Notes under the pieces: model-generated
What the model was told of the DNA's origin: nothing
What the model saw: the letters and a program-made list of their open reading frames with translations, nothing else
The model's database searches: none
From: a virus
IMG/VR virus record: IMGVR_UViG_3300046507_000667
Coordinates: 1-64,000 of that record
Strand: one strand, 5' to 3'
Length of the DNA: 64,000 bases
Shown here: positions 25,528 through 33,963 of the stretch, in pieces
Numbering within the stretch: position 1 is the stretch's first letter
How the letters are laid out: each line of letters begins with the position of its first letter
Position numbers and translations under genes: made by a program

Positions 25528-26046
25528 TCACCTTACATGCATGTAAGCTGAACTATTGAGAGCAGCATCGATACGAGGACCATTAGCTGGTACTGTATCA
25601 TGCATACCTACTTGCATTTCAGGCAAGCTACTAATTGTATCACGGTATGCTACATCAAAAGCTGCTTCATTCTTCACCTTTTGTGCCCAATAGATCTCAG
25701 CCATGATATCTTCTGGAACTGCATAATCTTCAGCAGTATCAGTAAGAATCTTTACATGTGCAAGATCTGCTACACATACAGGCTTACGCTTTTCTAAAGG
25801 TACTTGTGCGAGTTGAAGAATACTGACTAAGTATTGCTGATAAACAAGATATGGAATCTTACCAGTAATACATAGACGCTTATAATTCAAATATTCTAAA
25901 TAGATATTTGTAAGCACTGATGAATTACTAAAATCTTTTGGCACATTAATTGTCGCTGAAAGAATTTCTTGACGCAATTGTACAAAGTGAAGGATTTCTT
26001 CTGCTTGATTAGGATTATCCATGATATTCTTAAAATGAAATGCCAT
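25528..26046 (-). CDS. hypothetical protein with hairpin-borne start codon
   Basis: 172 residues starting MAFHFKNIMDNPNQ. Mostly helical in the N-terminal 110 residues, then Ala/Pro-rich. The start codon lies in the 3' arm of an 8-bp hairpin (26066-26041 on this strand) whose loop contains AAGAAAGG, the likely ribosome-binding site. Translation may therefore respond to folding. No family is recognised. Confidence 0.7.
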   Translation of the reverse strand: MAFHFKNIMDNPNQAEEILHFVQLRQEILSATINVPKDFSNSSVLTNIYLEYLNYKRLCITGKIPYLVYQQYLVSILQLAQVPLEKRKPVCVADLAHVKILTDTAEDYAVPEDIMAEIYWAQKVKNEAAFDVAYRDTISSLPEMQVGMHDTVPANGPRIDAALNSSAYMHVR

Positions 26047-26066
26047 AACCTTTCTTGATTATGGCA
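26041..26066 (-). promoter_or_regulatory. hairpin over the ribosome-binding site of the 25528 gene
   Basis: TGCCATAA and TTATGGCA form a perfect 8-bp stem. On the minus strand the loop is TCAAGAAAGG, which carries the ribosome-binding site, and the ATG is within the 3' arm. The same hairpin could also act as a terminator for the gene upstream (26076-27233). Confidence 0.55.
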
Positions 26067-26075
26067 TTGATTTAT

Positions 26076-27233
26076 TTAGTTTGAGAGATTATGAAGAAAA
26101 TTTTTAAATTCACGAAGATTCATTAATACTGGACCTGGCTTACGATATACGCCACCAAGCTTTGATGAATCTAGGCGATATTTTTGTGCAGCTTCATTAG
26201 GATCACAAAAGAAACTTTTTGGATCTTCAAATTCTTCATGATCCATTCCACGGTAAATATCTTCTTGAGTGAAAGTTTTACCAGATTGACGAAGTGTTTC
26301 AATAGCTTTTAATGCTGATTGAATTCCACCAAGAAGAATATCATCATCCAACTTTTCTACTTTCTTTTTTACAGGAGCTTCAATCATAACATGATACTTT
26401 ACACCATTTACAAGAAAATGACTAAATCCTGCAGCATCTACTTCATAAATATCAGCATAAATATCATTCCAACGAACTACTGGTACTTTTTGAAAAAGGT
26501 CAGCATACTCTGAAATAATTTCAGCGATCTGCTTAAGATTCGCAGCATGTGCTTTTTCAAGAATACTCCGTACAGCTTCTACTGGAGTATTTTTCATCTC
26601 CCAATAAATCTGTCCGTTAGTTTCCATTAGTGATTGAAGAATATTAGTCTTTTCTTTTTGTGTGGTTGCACGAACGCTATGATACAATTTAGCAAGAGCC
26701 GATGCTTGATAGATGATTGTCTGAAGTTTTACATCAGACGTATGAACTTCATTCAATAAAATATCATCACGATTGATGATACTATTGTAATGGTCTTGCT
26801 CATCTTTAAGTTGCTTTGCAATATTTTTAGCAGAAATAGACAAATTATCTTGCTTAGCTTTATCAGCCCAAGTCTGAATAACCTTTAGACTACTAAGTTC
26901 CTCAGTAAAGTCAAGAGGCTGAAACTTTACAGTTACATTAACTGGTTTTGCTTCAGGTTCAATCTTTCGACCATTAGGCTCACTGATAGTTGAAGTAGCC
27001 TTACAGCAAGAATTATTACGGCGGCAAATATCTTCATGATGGCATGACTTACCATCACCACAGGATACATGCGGCATATCACTCTTACTACCAGTATGAT
27101 GAATACCGATAGTTTGATAAAGATCAGCTAGAACTGTATTCGGAATCATCATATTGTGGCGCTTGAATACACATTCAATAGCTTCTGCAGTACGAGCCGA
27201 AACAGGATGGAGTACAATAGTTTTATTAGTCAT
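26076..27233 (-). CDS. hypothetical protein with Cys/His-rich segment
   Basis: 385 residues starting MTNKTIVLHPVSAR. Residues 54-80 form a Cys/His cluster (HVSCGDGKSCHH, ICRRNNSCCK) that could bind zinc. The centre is helical; the C-terminal 60 residues include YRGMDHEEFEDP and a Leu-rich end. It is the largest gene in this accessory run. No catalytic motif or family is recognised. Confidence 0.65.
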   Translation of the reverse strand: MTNKTIVLHPVSARTAEAIECVFKRHNMMIPNTVLADLYQTIGIHHTGSKSDMPHVSCGDGKSCHHEDICRRNNSCCKATSTISEPNGRKIEPEAKPVNVTVKFQPLDFTEELSSLKVIQTWADKAKQDNLSISAKNIAKQLKDEQDHYNSIINRDDILLNEVHTSDVKLQTIIYQASALAKLYHSVRATTQKEKTNILQSLMETNGQIYWEMKNTPVEAVRSILEKAHAANLKQIAEIISEYADLFQKVPVVRWNDIYADIYEVDAAGFSHFLVNGVKYHVMIEAPVKKKVEKLDDDILLGGIQSALKAIETLRQSGKTFTQEDIYRGMDHEEFEDPKSFFCDPNEAAQKYRLDSSKLGGVYRKPGPVLMNLREFKNFLHNLSN

Positions 27234-27236
27234 GAT

Positions 27237-27419
27237 TTATTTAAGATAATCTCGAAGAAGGTAAGACAGATTGCAGTTGGTATCAACCTTGACTGCATTT
27301 TTAGGTTTATGTATATTATGAACTTGATTACTATTCCAAGCTAATCTCATTAATTCAACATGTTCTTCTAATAATTTTTCTGTGCGAAAATTCTCTTCTA
27401 GCCACTCATCAAATGTCAT
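27237..27419 (-). CDS. small hypothetical protein (60 residues)
   Basis: It starts MTFDEWLEENFRTEKLLEE, an acidic helix, and ends with SYLLRDYLK. The ATG overlaps the stop of the zinc-finger-like small gene upstream, and its stop is 3 bases before the next start. The first residues resemble the short 'FDEWLEENF' segments found in various phage small proteins. Function unknown. Confidence 0.65.
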   Translation of the reverse strand: MTFDEWLEENFRTEKLLEEHVELMRLAWNSNQVHNIHKPKNAVKVDTNCNLSYLLRDYLK

Positions 27420-27577
27420 TTCTTCTCCACGGGAATATCACCATATTCCTCGTCTTTTTCATGCTTACAATGATTACATTTGACTCGATTAAAGATGACC
27501 ACAGTTGGATCATCTTCACTTACTTCGATACGAGTCCATTCATGTGTGCAAAAAATAGTTTTTACTAGTCCGAACAT
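27416..27577 (-). CDS. small Cys/His protein, possible zinc finger (53 residues)
   Basis: A complete frame starting MFGLVKTIFCTHEWTRI, with a second cluster KCNHCKHEKDEE. Two C-x(1-2)-H/C pairs about 25 residues apart suggest a single zinc-binding site. The stop overlaps the next gene's ATG. Similar tiny zinc-ribbon proteins are common in phages, with no fixed function. Confidence 0.7.
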   Translation of the reverse strand: MFGLVKTIFCTHEWTRIEVSEDDPTVVIFNRVKCNHCKHEKDEEYGDIPVEKK

Positions 27578-27587
27578 GAGTATTTAT

Positions 27588-28385
27588 TTAGTTATAAGTA
27601 ACTGTCATACCATGAAATGGTTTAAATTCATAGTTCTTTCTACGGTTCTCACCATAATTATCAACGGCTTCATTGATATTACCATCATTGAAACCATCTT
27701 GAGTTTCCATGAAAGATGCACCAGTAAAGAAACTACGACGTGCTTCTTCAGCAATAAGATTTTTAAGATCATCAATAGACATAGTTACCATTGTCTTAGA
27801 ATTTGATGTTCGAAGTCCATTATTATGAGGAATCGTAGAAGAGTCGGCATATTGCTCATTACTATCAAGCTCAAGATCGCCCATACCTTCTAGAGCTTCA
27901 TCATCATTATTGCTATTATTAACCCATTGCTCATCATCATCTACACCATCAGCAACTGGCTTAATTTTCTCTTGTGAATTCCACCAACCCATATATTGCT
28001 TTACTAGATGACTATTAAATTCATCATAGTATTCTTTAACAGCAGCTACAAATTGAACATACTTCATTGGTGTATTAAATTGACCACCATCCCATACTGA
28101 CAACCATTCCCATGTATGGGCCATAATATCTTCACATTTTTGAGTTACATGTTCTGGTGATTTATAATTATCAAACTCTTTTTGAATCTCATATAGATCA
28201 TCATAAGTTTCTAGCATGAAAATACATAGTTCACGCCATGAATGTGTTGTAAGAAACTTATTGCCTAGGACACATGCAAGTACATGTCCTAAGCCATGAA
28301 AACGTTCATTAAAACGACGACGAAGCGTACTATCAGATACTTCACGATGTGGCTTTTTAGCTTTGTTTTTGTGCTTAGTAATCAT
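27588..28385 (-). CDS. hypothetical protein
   Basis: 265 residues starting MITKHKNKAKKPHREV, a basic N-terminus. The middle has helical, aromatic-rich sequence (EWLSVWDGGQFNTPMKYV) and an acidic linker (GVDDDEQWVNNSNNDDEALE). The C-terminal part has RRSFFTGASFMETQDG. It overlaps the upstream gene by 11 bases. No family is recognised. Confidence 0.65.
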   Translation of the reverse strand: MITKHKNKAKKPHREVSDSTLRRRFNERFHGLGHVLACVLGNKFLTTHSWRELCIFMLETYDDLYEIQKEFDNYKSPEHVTQKCEDIMAHTWEWLSVWDGGQFNTPMKYVQFVAAVKEYYDEFNSHLVKQYMGWWNSQEKIKPVADGVDDDEQWVNNSNNDDEALEGMGDLELDSNEQYADSSTIPHNNGLRTSNSKTMVTMSIDDLKNLIAEEARRSFFTGASFMETQDGFNDGNINEAVDNYGENRRKNYEFKPFHGMTVTYN

Positions 28386-28779
28386 TATTCATTTCCTCGT
28401 GACTTAGCATACATGAATAGTTATCATTATGCAGGTTATACACCATTCGATTCAGTTCATACTTGATATTATTAGGAATATCATAGATGCCACTATATTT
28501 TTCAATAGCTTGAACTGTCGCTTCTTTATTAGCTTGCTTGCCTTGGTTTCGTTTAATCCAATGCCAAACTGATTCTAAATATGATGCAAGGTACAACATC
28601 TGTTGAGAAGTACCATTAATGTATTTCTTTGTCTCCACCAAAGCTTCTGGATAATACTCTAAAAGCTTTTGAATCCGTAGGTATTCTTGTATATCATCCA
28701 TCCACTGATTTTGAGTGGTGAAAAGAGCAAGAAGTCGTACTTCATCATTAGGTAGTGCTGTCTCGACCGATAGATCCAT
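28375..28779 (-). CDS. hypothetical helical protein
   Basis: 134 residues starting MDLSVETALPNDE. This ATG is preferred to one at 28812, which would lie inside a terminator stem. Helical throughout, with a Trp-rich stretch (YLESVWHWIKRNQG). It heads a small unit after the terminator at 28808. No family is recognised. Confidence 0.65.
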   Translation of the reverse strand: MDLSVETALPNDEVRLLALFTTQNQWMDDIQEYLRIQKLLEYYPEALVETKKYINGTSQQMLYLASYLESVWHWIKRNQGKQANKEATVQAIEKYSGIYDIPNNIKYELNRMVYNLHNDNYSCMLSHEEMNNDY

Positions 28780-28807
28780 GATATTATTATCTCGAAGTTT
28801 AATAAAC

Positions 28808-28836
28808 CCCATTTCCCCTAAATAAGAGGAAATGGG
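28808..28836. terminator. intrinsic terminator
   Basis: CCCATTTCC (28808-28816) pairs with GGAAATGGG (28828-28836). It lies between the genes at 28871 and 28375 on the minus strand. Confidence 0.75.
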
Positions 28837-28870
28837 TATTTATTAGTTCGCTTTATTAATGATTCGTATA

Positions 28871-29047
28871 TTACCTTGAAACTTTAAGGTGATTTACGAG
28901 TTGATCTAAAATGGACTTCTTTTCTTTGTATTCGTCTGTTTTTTCGTATTCTTTTGCAAGACGAATATCTCGTTCTAGTACTTTACCACCAAAGTACCAA
29001 AATACTAGTACGATGATCCCTATCATTCCAATACAAAGAAATTCCAT
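28871..29047 (-). CDS. small single-pass membrane protein (58 residues)
   Basis: It starts MEFLCIGMIGIIVLVFWYFGG, one transmembrane helix, followed by a charged coiled-coil-like cytoplasmic tail (AKEYEKTDEYKEKKSIL). The ATG overlaps the stop of the zinc-finger-like gene upstream by one base. Function unknown. Confidence 0.65.
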   Translation of the reverse strand: MEFLCIGMIGIIVLVFWYFGGKVLERDIRLAKEYEKTDEYKEKKSILDQLVNHLKVSR

Positions 29048-29244
29048 TAAGCTGCTCTCGGTACATGTTCGATACAATACATATTTTCATTACTACCATA
29101 ATGTGGTCCAAGCTTAGTACCGCAAGTATCACAATGTGGCAATGCATCACAACAAGATTTATTAAAATACTCTGTTACAGGCACAAGGCCCAATCCATGA
29201 AACACTTTAGCAAAAGGTTTTTGAATATTAGATGGAAGTTGCAT
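29047..29244 (-). CDS. small zinc-finger-like protein (65 residues)
   Basis: It starts MQLPSNIQKPFAKVFHG. The C-terminal half holds HCDTCGTKLG and, 12 residues later, YCIEH, forming a C-x2-C ... C-x2-H site, with an extra CC pair before it. This is a typical treble-clef or ribbon-like zinc site. The gene overlaps the following membrane protein gene. A nucleic-acid or protein-binding role is likely but not specific. Confidence 0.65.
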   Translation of the reverse strand: MQLPSNIQKPFAKVFHGLGLVPVTEYFNKSCCDALPHCDTCGTKLGPHYGSNENMYCIEHVPRAA

Positions 29245-29345
29245 AATAGTCTCTTACTTAATTATTGATAAACTAAGTTCTTATGAGGATACAACACTTT
29301 CCTAATGTATATTTCTTGTTGTGGTGCTTTTCAGCTAATTACTAG

Positions 29346-29669
29346 TTAAACCATTTTACCGTAAATATGATTCAAGTTCATATCAAGCTGTGATAGGTTG
29401 TGTTTACCATAACCACCATTCATATCATATGGTGGCATTTTGCCTTGTCGTTTAGCTTCTCTATTAGCTTCATAACGACGTTCAATTTCAAGACTTGCAA
29501 AAGTAGCACGATCAAATTGAAGTTTAATTTCTTCAGGAGTCATCTTTGCAATCTGATCAAAAAGCTCTTTCTTAGCTTCTTGACGTTGCTCAATGGTCTT
29601 TGTCATAAACTCAGTAAGATTGGTCACAGGAGTGAATCCACGTTGTTTCATTTCTGCAAAGTAATTCAT
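29346..29669 (-). CDS. hypothetical protein
   Basis: 107 residues starting MNYFAEMKQRGFTP. Helical and strongly charged in the middle (RRYEANREAKRQGK), then a Gly/Asn/Tyr-rich C-terminus (YDMNGGYGKHN). The 100 bases between it and the 29047 gene hold no ORF. No family is recognised. Confidence 0.65.
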   Translation of the reverse strand: MNYFAEMKQRGFTPVTNLTEFMTKTIEQRQEAKKELFDQIAKMTPEEIKLQFDRATFASLEIERRYEANREAKRQGKMPPYDMNGGYGKHNLSQLDMNLNHIYGKMV

Positions 29670-29678
29670 TATATTATT

Positions 29679-30236
29679 TCAAAAATTATATGATTGACCT
29701 TCAATAGCACGGCAAATTGCAATAGGTTTACCAAGATATTCATGAAGATTACTGGACCAAATAGTTCGAACACGTTTCAATGCTTCTTTACGAGTTGCAA
29801 AGGTGGTGAGAATTGGTTCAATTTGAGAAGGTACATCACCATCACCCTTCCAATCTGCAATGACAAGCCAAGGTTTTTTGCTGTTAATTTTTTGTAGCTT
29901 GCCATTAATACTAATATAAAGCCATTCAAAATACTTCATTTTAAGACTAAATGGATCAATTTCCATTTGAATATTACCAGTTAATTTTCTATCTTTCTCA
30001 AGCATCAGACTAAAAACAGATGTATCTTTTGAAGAAGGAGTACTAATGATAATACGTGGTGCAGGAAACTTAATACATTCAGAAATTAAACGAGGTGGTT
30101 TATAATTAGGTGTAAGTACAACTGAAGGATATCTTTTTGCAATTGCATTCAGTTCATCAAAGAGTTCTTGATTTAAAGTATCACTTTCAAAATCGCTTCT
30201 TTGTTTTTCAGAAATTGCTTTGATCTCTTTATTCAT
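29679..30236 (-). CDS. hypothetical protein downstream of the polymerase half
   Basis: 185 residues starting MNKEIKAISEKQRSD. A helical N-terminus is followed by strands (KPPRLISECI, PRIIISTPSSKD, WLYISINGKLQKI, KPWLVIADWKG) and a C-terminal helix (TFATRKEALKRVRTIW). The last segment resembles a small alpha/beta domain, but no family is recognised. A terminator at 30255 separates it from the polymerase gene. Confidence 0.65.
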   Translation of the reverse strand: MNKEIKAISEKQRSDFESDTLNQELFDELNAIAKRYPSVVLTPNYKPPRLISECIKFPAPRIIISTPSSKDTSVFSLMLEKDRKLTGNIQMEIDPFSLKMKYFEWLYISINGKLQKINSKKPWLVIADWKGDGDVPSQIEPILTTFATRKEALKRVRTIWSSNLHEYLGKPIAICRAIEGQSYNF

Positions 30237-30254
30237 TTTCTTTATATAAGTAAA

Positions 30255-30282
30255 TCCCTATCCCTCATAAGAAGGATAGGGA
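30255..30282. terminator. intrinsic terminator after the DNA polymerase C-terminal half
   Basis: TCCCTATCC (30255-30263) pairs with GGATAGGGA (30274-30282). It lies 5 bases beyond the stop codon of the polymerase half on the minus strand. Confidence 0.75.
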
Positions 30283-30287
30283 ATTGG

Positions 30288-32216
30288 TTAAATTGCAATA
30301 ATATTGGTTGGTGTTTCGTACTTCTTAGATTTTACAATTGTGAATCCAAGACTATCAAGAATAATATTACCACTTGACATAGTTCTATTAATAATGAAGT
30401 CTGTATCAATCAATGGAATAAACATGTCAGGAATCTTCTTAACTCCAAATGGAATTGAGATTAGACCAAGACCATGCTTTGATAGATCTTCACCATGTTG
30501 CTCAAACAATGCTTCAATTTTCTTACATGCATCTTCTGGTAAATACTCATATAACTCTTCAGAGGATACTTTCTTTAGAGTTAGAATATGCATTGAAGAA
30601 TTTTCATTGATCTGATTGTCCGGAAATAGCGCATTCCAGACTAAAAGACCACGATATGATTGCATTGAATATAAATTAGCATAGTTGCTAAAGTTTTTAA
30701 TAACTGCTGGTGTAAGGAATGCAGTATTGCTATTTTCAACGTCTTTACGAATTTGATTCTCGAACTCAATAAATCGACGATATACACCAATACCATTAAG
30801 AGTCTTAGCCTTAAGAATATCATCCTCAAGAATATCTGTGAAGAATTTCCGTGCAGGTCTAGGAGTTGTTGTCTTTTTGATCTGAATTCCTTTAATATCA
30901 ACGTCTGGTTCATCATAGATGTTACCTTCTTTTGATAATACAAGGCCAGCGTATGATTTCTTGTTTCGTGTTAACATCATACGTAAATAGTGAAACTCGG
31001 ATTTCATATTGATTTTGCTTCGGTCTTCCTCTAAGATATTTAGATTCTTAGTTAACTGCCAGAATACTCGTGCAATAAATTTAGTAATAACGAATGTCAT
31101 TACTGAAATAATAGATGCTTGCTGTTCTTTTGTAACATCTTCCTTCTCAATTCCACCAATATCGAGTACATACTCAAAATATGGGTTCAAATTAAGAAAG
31201 GTTGAGTCAGTATCAGAAATGATAACTGTCTTACGAATTAGCTTTGATACTTTCTCTGATTTATTTGGATATGGATACGGATAGTATACAAAGTATTCAA
31301 ATAATTCATTGAAATATTCTAGTTCATCCTTGATTTCTTCTGGTGGTGCATTTACATCAGGAAAATCATTACGAATGAAATTATCTTTGACGAATTCTTT
31401 AAGTGATGGAAGATTCAATAGTCCAAAGAAATCATTCTTTAGATAGAACTTCTGCATTACTGTAACTGGTAAATCTGTAAAGAATAGTTCAAGTACTTGT
31501 AACTGATTTTCAGTTAAATCAAATTGACATTTTTCTTTATACTTCTCAATAAGCATTTCTGAAGTAATCTCAGGTAGCTCATCAAGAATCATTTCCTCAT
31601 CATATTCTTCTCTACGAATATTTGTAAGGAAATAAAATAGTTCACCAAAGTTTTCAAAGTAATAATTACCACTTAGAAAACCTTCAAATCCAAGAATAGC
31701 ACTAATAATGATCAGCTGACCAGTATATGTAACTGATGGACCTAGATATGGATTAAAGAAAATAAATGATTTTGTACCGAAAGCACCATAGTATGAGTTA
31801 GCTAATACTTTAAGATTCTGTTGCTTTTGATGCAATGAATCATGGATAGCTTGGTCAGCATCATTGATATGCTTGAACATCTCATTCTTAGCTACCTTTC
31901 GTTCTTTTAGTAGATAGTCCAAGAATTTACCGGGAACATTCAGTGCTTGATTACTATTCTTGAATAGTGTATTAAAGCCTGATACAATCGGTTTCTGTTT
32001 ACTACATAGAGTCATCTTTAATAGATCACCCATTGTAGCTGACATCTCAATATTCTTAGCATTATTATTAAGCGTCAAATCCCTATCTTGATATTTGCTA
32101 AGGCAATGTGCTCTTAACTTATCAATATTGATGGATGCAATATCTGTGACCATCACTAATCGATCTAGTACTTCTTGAAAGTACTTTTCGAAAAAAGGAG
32201 ACTTTATTTCTTGCAT
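30288..32216 (-). CDS. family B DNA polymerase, C-terminal half (motifs B and C)
   Basis: 642 residues starting MQEIKSPFFEKYFQ. Motif B is KVLANSYYGAFG (Lys136, Asn140, YYG 142-144), the nucleotide-binding finger helix. Motif C is ISDTDSTF with the catalytic Asp335 and Asp337. There is no exonuclease domain and no motif A; these are in a separate gene on the opposite strand at 35481. The two proteins must assemble to make an active enzyme. The stretch between motifs B and C (about 190 residues) is longer than in T4 gp43. The gene has its own promoter motif at 32286 and ends at a terminator. Confidence 0.9.
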   Translation of the reverse strand: MQEIKSPFFEKYFQEVLDRLVMVTDIASINIDKLRAHCLSKYQDRDLTLNNNAKNIEMSATMGDLLKMTLCSKQKPIVSGFNTLFKNSNQALNVPGKFLDYLLKERKVAKNEMFKHINDADQAIHDSLHQKQQNLKVLANSYYGAFGTKSFIFFNPYLGPSVTYTGQLIIISAILGFEGFLSGNYYFENFGELFYFLTNIRREEYDEEMILDELPEITSEMLIEKYKEKCQFDLTENQLQVLELFFTDLPVTVMQKFYLKNDFFGLLNLPSLKEFVKDNFIRNDFPDVNAPPEEIKDELEYFNELFEYFVYYPYPYPNKSEKVSKLIRKTVIISDTDSTFLNLNPYFEYVLDIGGIEKEDVTKEQQASIISVMTFVITKFIARVFWQLTKNLNILEEDRSKINMKSEFHYLRMMLTRNKKSYAGLVLSKEGNIYDEPDVDIKGIQIKKTTTPRPARKFFTDILEDDILKAKTLNGIGVYRRFIEFENQIRKDVENSNTAFLTPAVIKNFSNYANLYSMQSYRGLLVWNALFPDNQINENSSMHILTLKKVSSEELYEYLPEDACKKIEALFEQHGEDLSKHGLGLISIPFGVKKIPDMFIPLIDTDFIINRTMSSGNIILDSLGFTIVKSKKYETPTNIIAI

Positions 32217-32285
32217 GGAATAGCTTTCCTAAGTTTATTAGTTGTATCTTTATGTTATTCGCTATAAAAATATGGAAGTTCTTGT

Positions 32286-32303
32286 CAATATAATAATATA
32301 TTT
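32286..32303 (-). promoter_or_regulatory. phage promoter motif AAATATATTAT-N5-TG
   Basis: The minus strand reads AAATATATTATTATATTG. It lies 70 bases before the DNA polymerase C-terminal half, and shares its N5 bases with the motif before the unit that contains the N-terminal half (34890). Confidence 0.75.
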
Positions 32304-32444
32304 TCAATTCAATTTTTAATATTAACATAGTAATAGCATTACCCTCATTTATAAATGACAGTAATTATAGTGCTTTGGGACTCAAATGGCCATTTTGGTC
32401 ATGAAGCGCTATCCAAAATAATTTTATCTTTAAAGGTATTTGAC

Positions 32445-32921
32445 ATGTCAAAATCAACACTAGACTTTCTACTAAATGAAGAAGACGACGCATCAGGCGT
32501 AGCTGCTGATGCTGCTGTCAATGGCGATAGCACTGTTACTGATATCGGCGACATCCAAGGTTCCGGTAATGATAACGAAACTCCAGATGCAGACGGCGAA
32601 CTAACCGAAGCTGGTCTTACAACTGGCGATATCGCTCAACTTCGTCAACTAGCTGAAAGCCAAGAACTTATTAGCGAACAGATCAACATCGTTCGTTTAA
32701 ATAAGCAAGCTAAGATTGCTAACCTTACAACACGTTCAGCACTTCTTCTAGCTAAGCGTAAGGGTGATCAGCTATACACCAAGTATGCTAAGCTAAATGC
32801 AGCACGTCTACAAATTCGTGCAATGATCGTTAAGAAGTATGGTGCAAAAGCAGCTTCCTATGCTCGTAAGCTAGTTGCTCATATGAGTACAGCTGCAGGT
32901 GCAGGCGCTCCTAAGAAGTAA
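32445..32921 (+). CDS. hypothetical protein, acidic N-terminus and basic C-terminus
   Basis: 158 residues starting MSKSTLDFLLNEEDD, with AAAGG upstream of the ATG; an earlier in-frame start at 32355 is unlikely. Residues 10-65 are acidic and Gly/Asp-rich, and include ELTEAGLTT, which could be a head-protease site. The rest is a Lys/Arg-rich helix (LLLAKRKGDQLYTKYAKL). The mix suggests a processed, DNA-binding internal head protein. It is followed by a MALFL-family gene. The function is an inference from composition. Confidence 0.6.
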   Translation: MSKSTLDFLLNEEDDASGVAADAAVNGDSTVTDIGDIQGSGNDNETPDADGELTEAGLTTGDIAQLRQLAESQELISEQINIVRLNKQAKIANLTTRSALLLAKRKGDQLYTKYAKLNAARLQIRAMIVKKYGAKAASYARKLVAHMSTAAGAGAPKK

Positions 32922-32934
32922 GTAATTTAATAAG

Positions 32935-32966
32935 ACCCTATACTCCCAAATTAGAGAGTATAGGGT
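32935..32966 (+). terminator. intrinsic terminator
   Basis: ACCCTATACTC (32935-32945) pairs with GAGTATAGGGT (32956-32966), followed by a run of T. It ends the 32445 unit. Confidence 0.85.
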
Positions 32967-33029
32967 TTTTATTTACTTAACTAACACCATAATAGTAAAA
33001 TCCTATTTACAATTTACAAAGGTAAAATC

Positions 33030-33899
33030 ATGGCATTATTTTTAGAATCAGCCCATGCTCCAGTAGCAGATTCTGTTGTTAGTGGTATGTCAATGACTGA
33101 AGCCACTCTTGGTCTAATTGAAATGGCTCAAGAATTTGATTCACTAACAGTTCAAACTTTCTCTGAAGACTTCATGCTACATGAAGAAGCTAAAGAAGAA
33201 GGTAAAATGGACAAATTCAAGGCTAAGTCCAAAGAATTTGTTTCAAAGACTGCATTTAAGCTTAAGCAGTGGATGCAAAAGATTGGTGATTTCATTATCC
33301 ATTTCTGGAATGCATTTAAGCGTAAGTGTGCTGGCCTAGCTGTTCGTGTTGCACTATTCCGTAAGAAAATGGCAGTTCCAAAGCGTGCTGAAGCTGGTCT
33401 TCATGCAATTATGGAAATTGCTAATGAAGGTATGTCGGCAGTTCGTAGCGTAATGAGCAAAGTTGGTACAGAAGGTTTCAATGATGCGGTTGCTTCAGTT
33501 GGTAAGCTCATTGAAAATGCTGGTAAGAAATTTGAATCAGTTGAAAAGGCTGGTGAAGGTACAACTGAAGTACCATTAGGTCCAGTTGCTTCAAAAGCTC
33601 TTCAAACAGCTATGAAGGCTTCAGAACTTTGCCAAGATATCGGTAAACAACTAAAGCGTCATGCCGATTCACTAAAAGCTGACAATGAAGCAGAAGTTGC
33701 ACATGCTCGTAAGGTTGCAGGTGATATGCATCATCTACAAGCTAAGGCTCAAGCTCTTCTAACTCCTTTAGCACCAAAGGTTCTACACTTTATTTCGATG
33801 GCTAAAGCTCAAGCTGAAGCTGCCGGTGTAGATACAAGCAAGTTTGATCAAGCTCATGCAGCAGTTAAGGGCATGGCTGGTGATCATGGTGAAGAGTAA
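33030..33899 (+). CDS. MALFL-family virion-type protein, member A
   Basis: 289 residues starting MALFLESAHAPVADS. The first 50 residues share the family pattern MALFLE, then L..L.E....F, then DF.LHEE, with the three minus-strand members at 51.9-54.6 kb. After this come a basic amphipathic stretch with Trp (FKLKQWMQKIGDFIIHFWNAFKRK) and a long helical, Ala/Lys-rich C-terminal region. A conserved N-terminal module joined to unlike bodies suggests a targeting sequence for packaging in the head, with prohead-protease removal. This role is inferred. Confidence 0.65.
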   Translation: MALFLESAHAPVADSVVSGMSMTEATLGLIEMAQEFDSLTVQTFSEDFMLHEEAKEEGKMDKFKAKSKEFVSKTAFKLKQWMQKIGDFIIHFWNAFKRKCAGLAVRVALFRKKMAVPKRAEAGLHAIMEIANEGMSAVRSVMSKVGTEGFNDAVASVGKLIENAGKKFESVEKAGEGTTEVPLGPVASKALQTAMKASELCQDIGKQLKRHADSLKADNEAEVAHARKVAGDMHHLQAKAQALLTPLAPKVLHFISMAKAQAEAAGVDTSKFDQAHAAVKGMAGDHGEE

Positions 33900-33927
33900 T
33901 CTTCATTAAGTATTAAGCATTAAAACT

Positions 33928-33956
33928 CCCTATACCTCTTTTTAAGGGGTATAGGG
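33928..33956. terminator. bidirectional intrinsic terminator
   Basis: CCCTATACC (33928-33936) pairs with GGTATAGGG (33948-33956), followed by TTTTATTT. It lies between the convergent MALFL member A and the gene at 33964. Confidence 0.85.
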
Positions 33957-33963
33957 GTTTTAT

